In this document: positions 1 through 10,274 of the stretch, one piece after another
How positions within the stretch are numbered: the first letter of the stretch is position 1
How the letters are laid out: every line of letters starts with the position of its first letter
DNA from: Brevundimonas naejangsanensis
GTDB taxonomy: Bacteria; Pseudomonadota; Alphaproteobacteria; Caulobacterales; Caulobacteraceae
Assembly (NCBI RefSeq): GCF_000635915.2
Contig: NZ_CP015614.1
Coordinates: forward strand, 348,501 to 412,500
Direction: 5' to 3'
Length of the DNA: 64,000 nucleotides
Notes under the pieces: generated by a model
Told to the model about the DNA's origin: nothing
Databases searched by the model: none
Seen by the model: the letters and a program-made list of their open reading frames with translations, nothing else
Program-made: the position numbers and the translations under genes

Positions 1-1817
1 AAATGGGCGGCCGAGCCGTAGATCTCGCCCAGCAGCATGGCCACCGCATGCCGCTCGCCGTAGCGGGCCATGCCGGCTGCCGCCAGCGCCGTATCGTGCG
101 GCCAGACCGAGCCATTATGATAGCTCATCGGGTTGAAGCGGGCCTGCCCCTTGGCCAGTGTCCGCAGGCCCCAGCCTGAGCGGAACTCGGCCGTCAGCAT
201 CCGCCGCGTCACCCGACGCGCCCGCTCATGCGAAGGCAGTCCCGTGAACAGCAGGTGCCCGGCGTTGGAGCCGATTGCCTGGCACTGCTCGCCGTCGCCG
301 TCCAGGGCGATGGCGTAGAAGCCCTCGTCCTCCATCCAGTAGCGCTCTTCGACCAGGGCGCGCAGCGTCTCGGCGCGGTTCGCCCATTCGTCGGCGCGGC
401 CGTCGCCCAGGACGGCGCCCATTTCGGCCAGCGCCTTCCAGGCGGCGAAGGCGTAGCCCTGAACCTCCAGCAGGGCGATCGGGCCCTTGGGAAAGCGGCC
501 GTCGGCGTGGAAGATGGAATCCTCGGAATCCTTCCAGCCCTGGTTCGACAGCCCGGTGTCGGCCGCGCGGGCGTAGTCGATCAGGCCGTCGCCGTTGCTG
601 TCGCCATAGTCCTTCATCCAGCCCGCGGCCGCGATCAGATTGGGCCACAGGGCGCGGATCGTCTCATAGTCGTTGGTGCGCTTGGCGTAGGCGCCGGCCA
701 GGGCGATGAACAGGCAGGTGGTGTCGACCCCGCCGTAGTAGAGGCCGAAGGGGACCTCTCCCAGCACGCTCATCTCGCCGCCGCGCGTCTCGTGCATGAT
801 CTTGCCGGGGGCGGAGTCCATGAAGGCGTTGGTCTCGGTCGCCTGGCGCGCGGCCAGATAGGTCAGCACCCCCTTGGCCAGGCCGGGGTCGATCCACAGC
901 ATCTGCCAGGCGGTGATGATGCCGTCGCGCCCGAACGGGGTCGAGAACCACGGCGTCCCCGCATAGGGATAGGGGCCGGTCGGCAGGTCGGTGACCAGCA
1001 GGGCGATATCGGCCCGCGACTGCCGCAGCCAGTCGTTGAAGCCCTGGTTGCGTCCGCCCTCGACGATGGCGCCGCGCCGCAGTCGCCGCCGCATGGCCAG
1101 CCGCGCCAGGATGGAGTGCCAGCGCCAGCGCTCCTCGTCCGGCTGGTCGCAGGCGTCCAGGCCGCATTCGACGAACAGGTCCAGGCTGCGGCCGCGCGGC
1201 AGGCTGAACATGAACTCGGCGCGCGTGGCGCTGAGGCGGGCGGGCGGCTCCGAAAAGGCCAGGCAACTGGTGCGCTTCACCCCGTCCAGGCCGGTGTAGC
1301 TGAAGGTCACGCGCCGCCCGTCGATCACCGGCGGATGGATTTCGCCCTGCTGGGGCCGCACCGTGCCGCGCACCTGGAAGATGTCCGCGAAGTCGGCGTC
1401 AAACTCGAACGTCAGCGGCAGCAGGATGTCCTCGACGCCGTGGTTGACCATCCGCACCCGCTCGAACAGCCGCCGGTCCCAAATGAAGCGCCGTCGTTCC
1501 AGATGCAGCACGCCCGCCGGGGCCGATCGTCCGCCCATCGGCGGCAATGGGCGGTTGGTGGAGTGGCAGGTGAAGAAGACATTGTCCTTGGTCACGCCCG
1601 AGCTGAGGCGCGACGGCCGCGCCCGCCCGACGGTCAGGGCAAAGCGCGACAGCAGCCGGGTATCCTTGTCGAACAGGCCGTCGGCGCCCGCCTTCACATC
1701 CCCCCAATGATCGGCCACCAGGAAGGTGTCGCCGTCCTTGAGGGCCATCAAGGTCTCAAGGCCGTCCTGATCGTTGGTGTCGGCGGCCGTGACCTGGGTC
1801 GAATAGGCGTCGTCCAT
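1..1817 (-). CDS. Amylo-alpha-1,6-glucosidase / glycogen-debranching-type protein, 3' end outside window
   Basis: The reading frame starts at ATG 1817 behind a GGAGA-like site and stays open to the window edge, giving 605 codons with no stop, so the C-terminus is missing. Residues about 25-215 look like the N-terminal bis-domain of bacterial debranching enzymes (all-beta). From about residue 285 a glycoside-hydrolase (alpha/alpha)6 domain begins with the motif TPFGRDGIITAWQMLW, followed by NQGWKDSEDS near residue 430; both are typical of this family. The likely role is hydrolysis of alpha-1,6 branches in glycogen or a related cytoplasmic glucan. A glycosyltransferase gene lies 104 bp upstream on the same strand, which supports a small glucan-metabolism unit. 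The family is clear; the exact substrate is inferred. Confidence 0.85.
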   Translation of the reverse strand, partial: MDDAYSTQVTAADTNDQDGLETLMALKDGDTFLVADHWGDVKAGADGLFDKDTRLLSRFALTVGRARPSRLSSGVTKDNVFFTCHSTNRPLPPMGGRSAPAGVLHLERRRFIWDRRLFERVRMVNHGVEDILLPLTFEFDADFADIFQVRGTVRPQQGEIHPPVIDGRRVTFSYTGLDGVKRTSCLAFSEPPARLSATRAEFMFSLPRGRSLDLFVECGLDACDQPDEERWRWHSILARLAMRRRLRRGAIVEGGRNQGFNDWLRQSRADIALLVTDLPTGPYPYAGTPWFSTPFGRDGIITAWQMLWIDPGLAKGVLTYLAARQATETNAFMDSAPGKIMHETRGGEMSVLGEVPFGLYYGGVDTTCLFIALAGAYAKRTNDYETIRALWPNLIAAAGWMKDYGDSNGDGLIDYARAADTGLSNQGWKDSEDSIFHADGRFPKGPIALLEVQGYAFAAWKALAEMGAVLGDGRADEWANRAETLRALVEERYWMEDEGFYAIALDGDGEQCQAIGSNAGHLLFTGLPSHERARRVTRRMLTAEFRSGWGLRTLAKGQARFNPMSYHNGSVWPHDTALAAAGMARYGERHAVAMLLGEIYGSAAH

Positions 1818-1921
1818 CAGCGTCTCCGCTTGCGGCTGGCTCCCCTGCGCAGCTGATAGGCGAACGGTCGGGAACGGGGTTCAGTTCAGACGAAAACAGC
1901 GTTCGCCCTCGGCCGGGGCCT

Positions 1922-3013
1922 CTAGGCCAGAGCGGCGAAGCTGCGCTCTTCCTCGATGGGCCGCATCGGGGCGGCAAACGGACGCCGCGCCAGCAGGTCG
2001 CCGTAGACGTCCAGATAGCGCCGCGCCATGGCGGTCGCCGAAAAGCGCAGATCAAAGCGGGCCCGGATGGCTTCCCTGTCGAGCCGGTGCGCATGGGCGG
2101 CGGCGGCGACCGCCTCTTCCATCGTGGACACGAGGAAGCCGGTGGCTCCCTCCTCAATGATTTCAGGCGTGGACCCGCAGGCGAAGGCCACGACCGGCGT
2201 GCCGCAGGCCATGGCCTCGATCATCACCAGGCCGAAGGGCTCGGGCCAGTCGATGGGGAACAGCAGGGCCTCCGCGCCGCCCAGGAAGGCTGATTTGTCC
2301 GCATCGCCGATCTCGCCGACGAACTCGACCAGAGGGTTGTTTCGCACCAGCGGCTCGATGACGGTCTCCCAGTAGACGCGGTCAGCGGCGTCTACCTTGG
2401 CGGCGATCTTGAGGGGCTTGTTCAGCCGGGTCGCGATCTCAATGGCCCGGTCCGGACGCTTCTCAGGCGAGATGCGGCCCAGGAAGGCCAGATAGCCCTG
2501 CGACTGGGGGGAGAACCGGTAGAGATCGCCCGGCATGCCGTGATGCACGGTGGCGCGCCAGTTAGCGTGGGGCAGGGGGCGACGCTGATCGTCCGAGATC
2601 GACACCAGGCCGAACTCGGGCCAGCGCGTATAGACGGGCGCCAGATCCTTGACATCAAGCCGGCCGTGAAGCGTCGTCACCGTCTTGTCGGCCCACCCCT
2701 GGAAAAAAGGGAAGTGGATCATGTCGGTGTGGAAATGAATGACGTCGAACTGGTCGGCGCTGTCCAGCACCTCGGCCAACTGGCTCATGTGCGCGGCGAG
2801 ATCAGATTTCAGCGGCGCGGGGTCCAGGCGGATGGCCTGGTCGCGGACCGGCACCAGCCGTGCGCGGGTGCGGGCGTCGGCGCTGGCGAACAGGGTGACG
2901 TCGTGGCCGAGATCGACAAGGGCGTCGGTCAGATGCGCGACCACGCGCTCCGTGCCGCCGTAAAGCCGGGGCGGCACGGCCTCATACAAAGGCGTGACTT
3001 GAGCAATTTTCAT
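1922..3013 (-). CDS. GT4-family glycosyltransferase
   Basis: A 363-residue cytoplasmic retaining glycosyltransferase of the GT-B fold. The N-terminal half starts MKIAQVTPLYEAVPP and carries YGGTERVV near residue 20, the usual donor/acceptor cleft entry. The C-terminal half has LAFLGRISPEKRPDRAI and the nucleotide-sugar motif EPFGLVMIEAMACGTPVVAF near residues 255-275, with the E-x7-E pair of the GT4 family. ATG 3013 is chosen because AGGAG lies 8 bases upstream; the frame is open 31 codons further, but that part has no homology-like features. It lies upstream of the debranching-type gene on the same strand, so it may act on the same glucan. The sugar donor cannot be read from the sequence. 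Confidence 0.85.
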   Translation of the reverse strand: MKIAQVTPLYEAVPPRLYGGTERVVAHLTDALVDLGHDVTLFASADARTRARLVPVRDQAIRLDPAPLKSDLAAHMSQLAEVLDSADQFDVIHFHTDMIHFPFFQGWADKTVTTLHGRLDVKDLAPVYTRWPEFGLVSISDDQRRPLPHANWRATVHHGMPGDLYRFSPQSQGYLAFLGRISPEKRPDRAIEIATRLNKPLKIAAKVDAADRVYWETVIEPLVRNNPLVEFVGEIGDADKSAFLGGAEALLFPIDWPEPFGLVMIEAMACGTPVVAFACGSTPEIIEEGATGFLVSTMEEAVAAAAHAHRLDREAIRARFDLRFSATAMARRYLDVYGDLLARRPFAAPMRPIEEERSFAALA

Positions 3014-3144
3014 GACAGGCTCCTGCGCCCGCGCGATACGCGGCGCCGAAACCTCAATCCGCCCGGCCAAGCCGGGTTCCAGCGTTGCCGGAACGATATT
3101 ATTCAATCGCGCCTGTGAGTTAGGCGAAGAGCGAGATTCGCGCC

Positions 3145-4295
<1,151 letters not shown>

Positions 4296-4307
4296 AGAAC
4301 AGGCGAA

Positions 4308-4337
4308 GGAAATGGGGCGGCGCTCGGCGGCCGCCCC
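4308..4337 (-). terminator. Probable terminator of the catalase gene
   Basis: Read on the minus strand, an 8-bp GC stem (GGGGCGGC/GCCGCCCC, loop 8 nt) at 4337-4314 is followed by ATTTCCTT, directly after the catalase stop at 4349. The U-tract is short, so strength is uncertain. It would separate catalase transcription from the ccrM control region. Confidence 0.5.
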
Positions 4338-4348
4338 ACCTCTCGTCG

Positions 4349-6430
4349 TCAGGCCAGGGTGCGGACCTTGGGTTCGCGGTCCCACTGACGGGTGGCTGCG
4401 GGCTTGATGAAGCCGTCGGCCCCGTTCGACAGATCGACCACGCCGGCGTCGGCCTCGACCCCCGCCTTGTCGAGCAGGGGTTGGGCTTCGGGCGTATGAC
4501 CGATGGCCTTCAGGTGCCCAAAGGCGTCCTTGGCGAAGTCGACGGCCGCTCCTTCGGTCAGCAACTGCTCGCAGCCGTCGGCCGACAGCACCAGGGCGAC
4601 CGCGTCGAACAGCACCGAGGGCGCGCCCGCCAACTGATGATCCGCCTTCAGCGTCGAGCCGTCCTTCAGCTTGGCCCCGCCGCGCTTGGGCGCGATGATC
4701 TCCACCGCCGCGCCGGCCGCCTTGGCCGCGTCCTGCACCGCCTTGACCACGGCCCCGTCGGCCCCGTCGGTGACCAGCACGCCGACCTTGCGCCCCTTCA
4801 GGCTGTCCGGGTATTTGCCGATCAGACGCACGGCGGGCGACGGGTCCAGGTCGATCGGCTCGGCCGCCGCCGGGGTCTTTTCGGGCAGGGCCATGCCCAG
4901 GCCGTCGGCGACCCGCTTGGCGAGGTCTTCATCGACGTTGCGCAGATTGCCCATCACGCGATTGCGGACGTGTTCCAGCGAGACCTTCGACAGTTCGAAC
5001 ACGATGGCCGAGGCCAGGTGAGCCTGTTCGGGCGCCGCCAGACTGGCGAAGAACAGCCGCGGCTGGCTGTAGTGGTCGGCGAAGGTCTCGGAGCGCAGCC
5101 GCACCTTCTCCTTCTCCACCGGCTCGCGGAAGCTGGTGAAGCCGCCCTTGGCGTCGGCGCGGGGGCCGCCTTCCTCTCCGGCCTGAGCCAGGCTGTTGGG
5201 CTCATAGTTGGCGCGACCGGTCGGGACCTGCGTCTGCATATGGCCGTCGCGCTGGAAGTTCTGGAAGGGGCAGCCCTTGGCCTGGTTGATCGGAATCTGG
5301 TGGAAGTTCACCGTCCCCAGGCGCGACAACTGGGTGTCCTGATAGGAGAACAGCCGGCCCTGCAGCAGCGGGTCGTCCGAGAAGTCGATGCCCGGCACGA
5401 TGTTGGTCGGCAGGAAGGCGGCCTGTTCCGTTTCGGCGAAGAAGTTGTCGGGGTTCCGGTTCAACGTCATGCGGCCGATGACCTTAAGCGGATGGACTTC
5501 CTCGGGGATGATCTTGGTCGCATCCAAGATGTCGAAGGGCAGGGCGTCGGCTTCGGCCTGGGTCAGCACCTGCACCGCGAAGTCCCACTGAGGGAAGTCG
5601 CCCTGGTCGATGGCGTCGAACAGGTCGCGGCGGTGGAAGTCGGGATCCGCCCCGGCGATCTTCACCGCCTCGTCCCAGCAGGTGGCCTGCGTCCCCAGCT
5701 TGGGCCGCCAGTGGAATTTGACGAAGTGCGATTCGCCCTTGGCGTTGACCAGGCGGAAGGTGTTGACCCCGAACCCTTCCATCATGCGCAAGGAGCGCGG
5801 GATGGCCCTATCCGACATGGCCCACATCACCGTGTGGGTGGTCTCGGGCATCAGGCCGACGAAGTCCCAGAAGGTGTCGTGGGCGGACGCGGCCTGCGGA
5901 TAGCCGCGATCCGCCTCCATCTTCACGGCGTGGATCAGGTCGGGGAACTTGATCGCGTCCTGGATGAAGAAGACCGGGATGTTGTTGCCCACCAGGTCCC
6001 AGTTCCCCTCCTTGGTGTAGAACTTGACCGCAAAGCCGCGCACGTCGCGCGGGGTGTCGATCGAACCGGCGCCGCCAGCCACGGTCGAGAAGCGGGCGAA
6101 CAGTTCGGTTTTCTCGCCGACCTCCGTCAGGATCTTGGCCGTGGTGTATTGTTCGAGGCTCTCGGTCAGCTCGAACACGCCGTGCGCGGCCGAGCCGCGC
6201 GCGTGGACGATGCGCTCGGGAATGCGCTCGTGGTCGAAATGCTGGATCTTCTCGCGCAGGATGAAGTCTTCGAGCAGCGTCGGTCCGCGCGGACCTGCCT
6301 TCAGCGAGTTCTGATTGTCGCTGATCGGCGTTCCATGGTTGGTGGTCAGCCGCGTCTCGGGGGTCGAGGCCTGCTGATGCAGTTCCCCGCCTTGGCCGAT
6401 GATGTCTTGGTTTGTCGAATTCTCGGGCAC
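4349..6430 (-). CDS. katE: Large-subunit monofunctional catalase (HPII/KatE type)
   Basis: A haem catalase of 693 residues, 2 H2O2 to 2 H2O + O2, in the large-subunit clade with an added C-terminal flavodoxin-like domain (about residues 530-693, [14 protein letters not shown]). The distal histidine lies in [18 protein letters not shown] (about His77). [20 protein letters not shown] and the proximal-haem segment [14 protein letters not shown] are both present. The start is set at GTG 6430 because AGGAGG lies 9 bases before it; the upstream ATG codons at 6463 and 6454 lack such a site, and 6454 itself lies upstream of the AGGAGG. It is divergent from murC. Large catalases are usually stationary-phase or general-stress genes, but no clear EcfG-type promoter was found in the 145-bp divergent region. 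Confidence 0.95.
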   Translation of the reverse strand: MPENSTNQDIIGQGGELHQQASTPETRLTTNHGTPISDNQNSLKAGPRGPTLLEDFILREKIQHFDHERIPERIVHARGSAAHGVFELTESLEQYTTAKILTEVGEKTELFARFSTVAGGAGSIDTPRDVRGFAVKFYTKEGNWDLVGNNIPVFFIQDAIKFPDLIHAVKMEADRGYPQAASAHDTFWDFVGLMPETTHTVMWAMSDRAIPRSLRMMEGFGVNTFRLVNAKGESHFVKFHWRPKLGTQATCWDEAVKIAGADPDFHRRDLFDAIDQGDFPQWDFAVQVLTQAEADALPFDILDATKIIPEEVHPLKVIGRMTLNRNPDNFFAETEQAAFLPTNIVPGIDFSDDPLLQGRLFSYQDTQLSRLGTVNFHQIPINQAKGCPFQNFQRDGHMQTQVPTGRANYEPNSLAQAGEEGGPRADAKGGFTSFREPVEKEKVRLRSETFADHYSQPRLFFASLAAPEQAHLASAIVFELSKVSLEHVRNRVMGNLRNVDEDLAKRVADGLGMALPEKTPAAAEPIDLDPSPAVRLIGKYPDSLKGRKVGVLVTDGADGAVVKAVQDAAKAAGAAVEIIAPKRGGAKLKDGSTLKADHQLAGAPSVLFDAVALVLSADGCEQLLTEGAAVDFAKDAFGHLKAIGHTPEAQPLLDKAGVEADAGVVDLSNGADGFIKPAATRQWDREPKVRTLA

Positions 6431-6511
6431 CGCGTCGCTCCTCCTGGCCGTCATGGCGAGCAACGAACGTTCGGTCTGCGCAATTGGGTGCGGGGTTCAG
6501 CCGATTTTACA

Positions 6512-6517
6512 TATAAT
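6512..6517 (+). promoter_or_regulatory. Candidate -10 box for murC
   Basis: TATAAT stands 58 bases before the murC ATG inside AT-rich sequence (GATTTTACATATAATG), unusual in this GC-rich DNA. No good -35 hexamer is seen at 16-18 bp. The same AT-rich patch could serve the divergent catalase gene. Confidence 0.35.
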
Positions 6518-6575
6518 GCCGCGCAGGCGCCTGGGGCGTCTTCGCAGTCGGCGACGGTGCGGCTATGAGGCGTGC

Positions 6576-8021
6576 ATGATCCGTCGTCTTCGCCCCGTTC
6601 CGTTCGCCCTTGGGCCTGTCCACTTCGTCGGCATCGGCGGCATCGGCATGAGCGGCATCGCCGAAATCATGCTGAAGATCGGCTATCAGGTGCAGGGCTC
6701 GGACGCCAAGGCCAGCGCCAACACCGAGCGGCTGGAGAAGCTGGGCGCCCGCATCTACATCGGCCACGACGCCGCCCATGTGAGCGAGGGCGTCTCGGCG
6801 GTGGTCTATTCCACGGCGGTCAAGGCGGCGAACCCCGAACTGGTCGTGGCGCGCGAACGCCGCATTCCTCTGGTCCGTCGGGCCGAGATGCTGGCGGAAC
6901 TGATGCGGCTGCAATTCTCTATCGGCGTCGGCGGCACCCACGGCAAGACGACGACGACCTCCATGGTCGCGGCCCTGCTGGACGCGGGTGCGCTGGACCC
7001 GACGGTGGTCAACGGCGGCATCATCAACGCCTACGGCACTAACGCCAAGGTCGGCGACGGCGACTGGATGGTGGTCGAGGCGGACGAGAGCGACGGCTCC
7101 TTCCTGCGCCTGAAATGCACCGTGGCGATCATCACCAACATCGACCCGGAGCACCTGGACCACTACGGCGACTTCGACGCGGTGAAGAAGGCCTTCTGCG
7201 ACTTCATCGAGGACATTCCCTTCTACGGCTTCGGCGTGGTCTGCCTCGATCACCCCGAGGTGCAGAAGCTGGCGGCCCGGATCGATAACCGCCGTCTGGT
7301 CACCTATGGCCTCAATCCGCAGGCCATGGTGCGCGCTGACAATGTGCGGATGGACCCGGACGGCTCGCGCTTCGATGTGGTGATTCAGGGGCAGGGCATG
7401 GCGGCTCTGGACGAACCGGCGCGCATCGAGAACCTGCACCTGCCGATGGCGGGCTGGCACAATGTCTCCAACGCCCTGGCCGCCATCGCCGTGGCGCGCG
7501 AGATCGGGGTGGACGACGATTCCATCCGCGCGGGTCTGGCGGGCTTCGGCGGGGTCAAACGGCGCTTCACCACCACGGGCGTCGCCCACGGGGTGCGGGT
7601 GATCGACGACTACGGCCACCACCCGGTCGAGATCGCCGCCGTGCTGAAGGCCGCGCGCCAGGTGGTCCACAACGCCGACAATCCGGGTCGCGTCATCGCC
7701 GTGGTCCAGCCGCACCGCTACACCCGCCTGCGCGACCTGATGGAGGAGTTCTCCACCTGCTTCTCGGACGCGGACAGCGTTCTGGTGGCCGACGTCTATC
7801 CGGCGGGCGAACAGCCGATCGAGGGCGTCGACAAGCACGCCTTGGTCGAGGGCGTGCGCCGCTACGGCCATCTCCACGTCGCTGCGCTGGAGAACGCCGC
7901 CGCCCTGCCGCGCGTGATCCGCGAAGAGACGAAGCCGGGCGATCTGGTGGTCCTGCTGGGCGCGGGCGACATCACCAGCTGGGCCTACGCCCTGCCGGCG
8001 CAGCTAGAGGCGCTAGGCTGA
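6576..8021 (+). CDS. murC: UDP-N-acetylmuramate--L-alanine ligase
   Basis: A 481-residue cytoplasmic Mur ligase that adds L-Ala to UDP-MurNAc using ATP. The N-terminal Rossmann motif is [15 protein letters not shown] (about residues 15-29). The ATP-binding P-loop [12 protein letters not shown] is near 115-127, and the central metal/ATP region [10 protein letters not shown] and [11 protein letters not shown] follow. The C-terminal domain has [14 protein letters not shown] and [15 protein letters not shown] 6576 is preceded by GAGG; the frame is open 59 codons upstream but those codons have no family match. This is the first gene here of the division and cell-wall cluster. The usual upstream neighbours (murG, ftsW) are absent, replaced by the divergent catalase gene. 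Confidence 0.97.
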   Translation: MIRRLRPVPFALGPVHFVGIGGIGMSGIAEIMLKIGYQVQGSDAKASANTERLEKLGARIYIGHDAAHVSEGVSAVVYSTAVKAANPELVVARERRIPLVRRAEMLAELMRLQFSIGVGGTHGKTTTTSMVAALLDAGALDPTVVNGGIINAYGTNAKVGDGDWMVVEADESDGSFLRLKCTVAIITNIDPEHLDHYGDFDAVKKAFCDFIEDIPFYGFGVVCLDHPEVQKLAARIDNRRLVTYGLNPQAMVRADNVRMDPDGSRFDVVIQGQGMAALDEPARIENLHLPMAGWHNVSNALAAIAVAREIGVDDDSIRAGLAGFGGVKRRFTTTGVAHGVRVIDDYGHHPVEIAAVLKAARQVVHNADNPGRVIAVVQPHRYTRLRDLMEEFSTCFSDADSVLVADVYPAGEQPIEGVDKHALVEGVRRYGHLHVAALENAAALPRVIREETKPGDLVVLLGAGDITSWAYALPAQLEALG

Positions 8022-8034
8022 GCGTCTTGCTCCC

Positions 8035-8162
8035 GCTCATCCCGGCGGACGCCGGGATCCAGTGAGAGCTTCACGACGAAGCCTTGCCGCCCTACATCGA
8101 ATTGAACGTCAAACGGCTGGATGCAGCCAAAGCACTGGGTCCCGGCGTCCGCCGGGATGAGC
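8035..8162. repeat. 128-bp inverted-repeat element with nested palindromic arms
   Basis: Left arm 8035-8064 and right arm 8133-8162 are 30-bp inverted copies with one mismatch. Each arm contains its own palindrome, CCCGGC-GGAC-GCCGGG. The element fills almost all of the murC-murB gap and ends 11 bases before murB. It resembles REP/BIME or miniature inverted-repeat elements; no transposase is present. Confidence 0.8.
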
Positions 8163-8173
8163 GGATCTATCGG

Positions 8174-9082
8174 ATGGCCTGGACTGACAATCTCCCCGCC
8201 GTGCGCGGCAAGCTGCTGCTGAACGAGCCGCTGGGGCCTTACACCTGGTTCCGTGTGGGCGGCGCGGCGGACGCCCTGTTCATCCCGGCCGACGCCGATG
8301 ATCTGGCCGATTTCCTGAAGGCCCTGCCCGAAAGCGTGCCCGTCACGGTGATCGGCGTCGGCTCCAACCTGATCGTGCGCGACGGGGGGGTCGAGGGCGT
8401 GGTGATCCGTCTGGCGGGCCGCGCTTGGGGCCAGGTGACGGCCGACGGCGACACCGTCACGGCGGGCGCAGGCGCGCTGGACAGCATGGTGGCGCGCGCC
8501 TCGGCCAAGGCGGGCATCGCCGGGCTGGAGTTCTATGCGGGCATCCCCGGCTCCATCGGCGGCGCCCTGACCATGAATGCGGGCTGCTACGGCTCGGAAA
8601 CCAAGGACGTGCTGGTGTCCGCCTGGGGGCTGAACCGCAGGGGCGAGCGGGTCGAACTGTCCCTGGCCGACTTCGGCTATACCTACCGCCACTCCAACGC
8701 TCCGGCCGACATCATCTGGATCGAGGCGACCTATCGCGGCACGCCCGACGCGCCCGAGGCCGTCGCCGCCCGCATCCAGGAGATCACCGAGCGGCGCGAG
8801 AAGACCCAGCCGATCCGCGAAAAGACCGGCGGCTCGACCTTCAAGAATCCGGACGGCCATTCGTCGTGGAAGCTGGTCGACGACGCGGGCTGGCGCGGCA
8901 AGCTGCACGCCGTGACCGGAGGCGGCGCCAAGTTCAGCGAGTTGCACTCCAACTTCATGATCAACCCCGGCGAGGCGACCGCCGCCGACATCGAAGGCCT
9001 GGGCGAAGCCGTCCGCGCCGACGTGCTTGAAAAGACCGGCGTGCAGCTGAACTGGGAAATCAGGCGGATCGGGCGGAAGTAG
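8174..9082 (+). CDS. murB: UDP-N-acetylenolpyruvoylglucosamine reductase
   Basis: A 302-residue flavoenzyme that reduces UDP-GlcNAc-enolpyruvate to UDP-MurNAc with NADPH. The FAD-binding PCMH fold is shown by NTWF-type [14 protein letters not shown] at the N-terminus, [19 protein letters not shown], and [25 protein letters not shown]. The catalytic serine lies in GGSTFKNP (about residue 221). The last part, [18 protein letters not shown], matches type I MurB ends. ATG 8174 (MAWTDNLP) is chosen; the open frame runs upstream through the repeat element, but those codons are repeat sequence. murC comes before it and ddl follows, the usual alphaproteobacterial order. Confidence 0.96.
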   Translation: MAWTDNLPAVRGKLLLNEPLGPYTWFRVGGAADALFIPADADDLADFLKALPESVPVTVIGVGSNLIVRDGGVEGVVIRLAGRAWGQVTADGDTVTAGAGALDSMVARASAKAGIAGLEFYAGIPGSIGGALTMNAGCYGSETKDVLVSAWGLNRRGERVELSLADFGYTYRHSNAPADIIWIEATYRGTPDAPEAVAARIQEITERREKTQPIREKTGGSTFKNPDGHSSWKLVDDAGWRGKLHAVTGGGAKFSELHSNFMINPGEATAADIEGLGEAVRADVLEKTGVQLNWEIRRIGRK

Positions 9083-9090
9083 GCGCGACC

Positions 9091-9247
9091 CTCTCCCTCC
9101 CCTTTATAGGGAGGGTGGCTGAGGCCGTCAGGCCGAAGTCGGGTGGGGGCGGCGAGGCAAATCAAGCACTGCGCCCAGGATCGCCTGGCCCTCCCCACCC
9201 GGTCTCCGCTTCGCTTCGACCACCCTCCCCATGAAGGGGAGGGAGAG
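9091..9247. repeat. 157-bp intergenic inverted-repeat element
   Basis: Arms 9091-9118 and 9220-9247 are 28-bp inverted copies with two mismatches (CTCTCCCTCCCC...GGGAGGGTGG). A second inner pair, GGGTGGGG against CCCCACCC, lies inside, so the whole element can fold as a branched stem. It fills the murB-ddl gap. No coding sequence is seen. Confidence 0.75.
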
Positions 9248-9335
9248 GCGCTTAAATTCCGCTTCTGGCCGCTATCGTTTCCAACCGGTTAACCGTATTC
9301 AGGGCATAGGGGCGGGCTAGTCTTCGGATGTTGCC

Positions 9336-10274
9336 ATGCGTGCGCCCCTGAACACCCTCCATGTCGCTGTCCTGATGGGCGGCCTGTCGTCGGAACGCGA
9401 GGTCTCGCTGTCCTCGGGTCGCGGCTGCGCGGACGCCTTGGAAGGGCAGGCGGCCAAGGTCACGCGCGTGGACGCCGGGCGCGATCTGGCCCAGGTGCTG
9501 ACAGCGCTGAAGCCCGACGTCGTCTTCAACGCCCTGCACGGCAAATGGGGCGAGGACGGCTGCGTGCAGGGCATCCTTGAGACGCTCAAGATTCCCTACA
9601 CTCACTCCGGCGTCCTGGCCTCAGCATTGGCGATGGACAAGGACAAGTCCAAGGCCGTGCTGCGCGCCGCGGGCGTCATCGTGCCCGGCGGCGGCCTGTT
9701 CGACCGGCACGAGGTCGCCAGCCGCCACGTCATCGACCCGCCCTATGTGGTCAAGCCGAACGCCGAGGGCTCCTCGGTCGGGGTCTTCCTGGTGCGCGAG
9801 GGCGCCAACCGTCCGGTGGCCGAGGTCGGCGCCGCCGACTGGGCCTATGGCGATCAGGTGATGGTCGAGCCCTTCATCGCCGGCAAGGAGCTGGCGGTCA
9901 CGGTCCTGGGCGAGGCGACCGGTCCGCGCGCCCTGACCATCACCGACATCACCCCGACCAAGGGCTTCTACGACTACGAAGCCAAATACGCCGAGGGCGG
10001 CTCCACGCACGTCCTGCCCGCCGAGTTGCCGCCGCACGTCTTTGACAAGGCTTTACGCCAGGCCGAGCTGGCTCACGCGGCCATGGGTTGCCGAGGGGTT
10101 TCCCGCGCCGACTTCCGTTATGACGATGTTAACGACGTTCTCGTTCTGTTGGAGATCAACACCCAGCCCGGCATGACCTCGACCTCGCTCGCTCCTGAGC
10201 AGGCGGCCTATGTCGGGATGGATTATCGCGAACTGGTTCGTTGGATGGTGGAGGACGCCTTATGCCCGCGGTAG
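9336..10274 (+). CDS. ddl: D-alanine--D-alanine ligase
   Basis: A 312-residue ATP-grasp ligase that joins two D-Ala for the peptidoglycan stem peptide. The N-terminus has VAVLMGGLSSEREVSLSSG. VFNALHGKWGEDGCVQG, PYTHSGVLASALAMDK and VKPNAEGSSVGVF build the ATP and substrate sites, and the Mg-binding end is LLEINTQPGMTSTSL. It starts at ATG 9336 and its last 13 bases overlap the ftsQ start, the coupled order ddl-ftsQ-ftsA known in Caulobacter. A lone TTAACC lies upstream near 9290, but no full CtrA box was found. Confidence 0.97.
   Translation: MRAPLNTLHVAVLMGGLSSEREVSLSSGRGCADALEGQAAKVTRVDAGRDLAQVLTALKPDVVFNALHGKWGEDGCVQGILETLKIPYTHSGVLASALAMDKDKSKAVLRAAGVIVPGGGLFDRHEVASRHVIDPPYVVKPNAEGSSVGVFLVREGANRPVAEVGAADWAYGDQVMVEPFIAGKELAVTVLGEATGPRALTITDITPTKGFYDYEAKYAEGGSTHVLPAELPPHVFDKALRQAELAHAAMGCRGVSRADFRYDDVNDVLVLLEINTQPGMTSTSLAPEQAAYVGMDYRELVRWMVEDALCPR

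Noticed and set aside
228..1856. Long open frame on the plus strand opposite the debranching-type gene
   Set aside because: Its translation is Ala/Gly/Arg/His-rich without any domain, while the opposite strand shows a clear conserved enzyme. It is a high-GC shadow frame.
4481..6568. 695-codon plus-strand frame opposite the catalase
   Set aside because: The minus strand codes for a full-length catalase with all motifs; the opposite frame has only low-complexity Gly/Arg/Val/Leu sequence.
6431..6575. EcfG-type stress promoter for the catalase
   Set aside because: GAAC and CGTT words are present on the minus strand but their spacing is far from 16-17 bases.
8084..8173. N-terminal extension of murB through the repeat
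   Set aside because: The extra 30 residues are encoded by the inverted-repeat element and ATG 8174 gives the normal MurB start.
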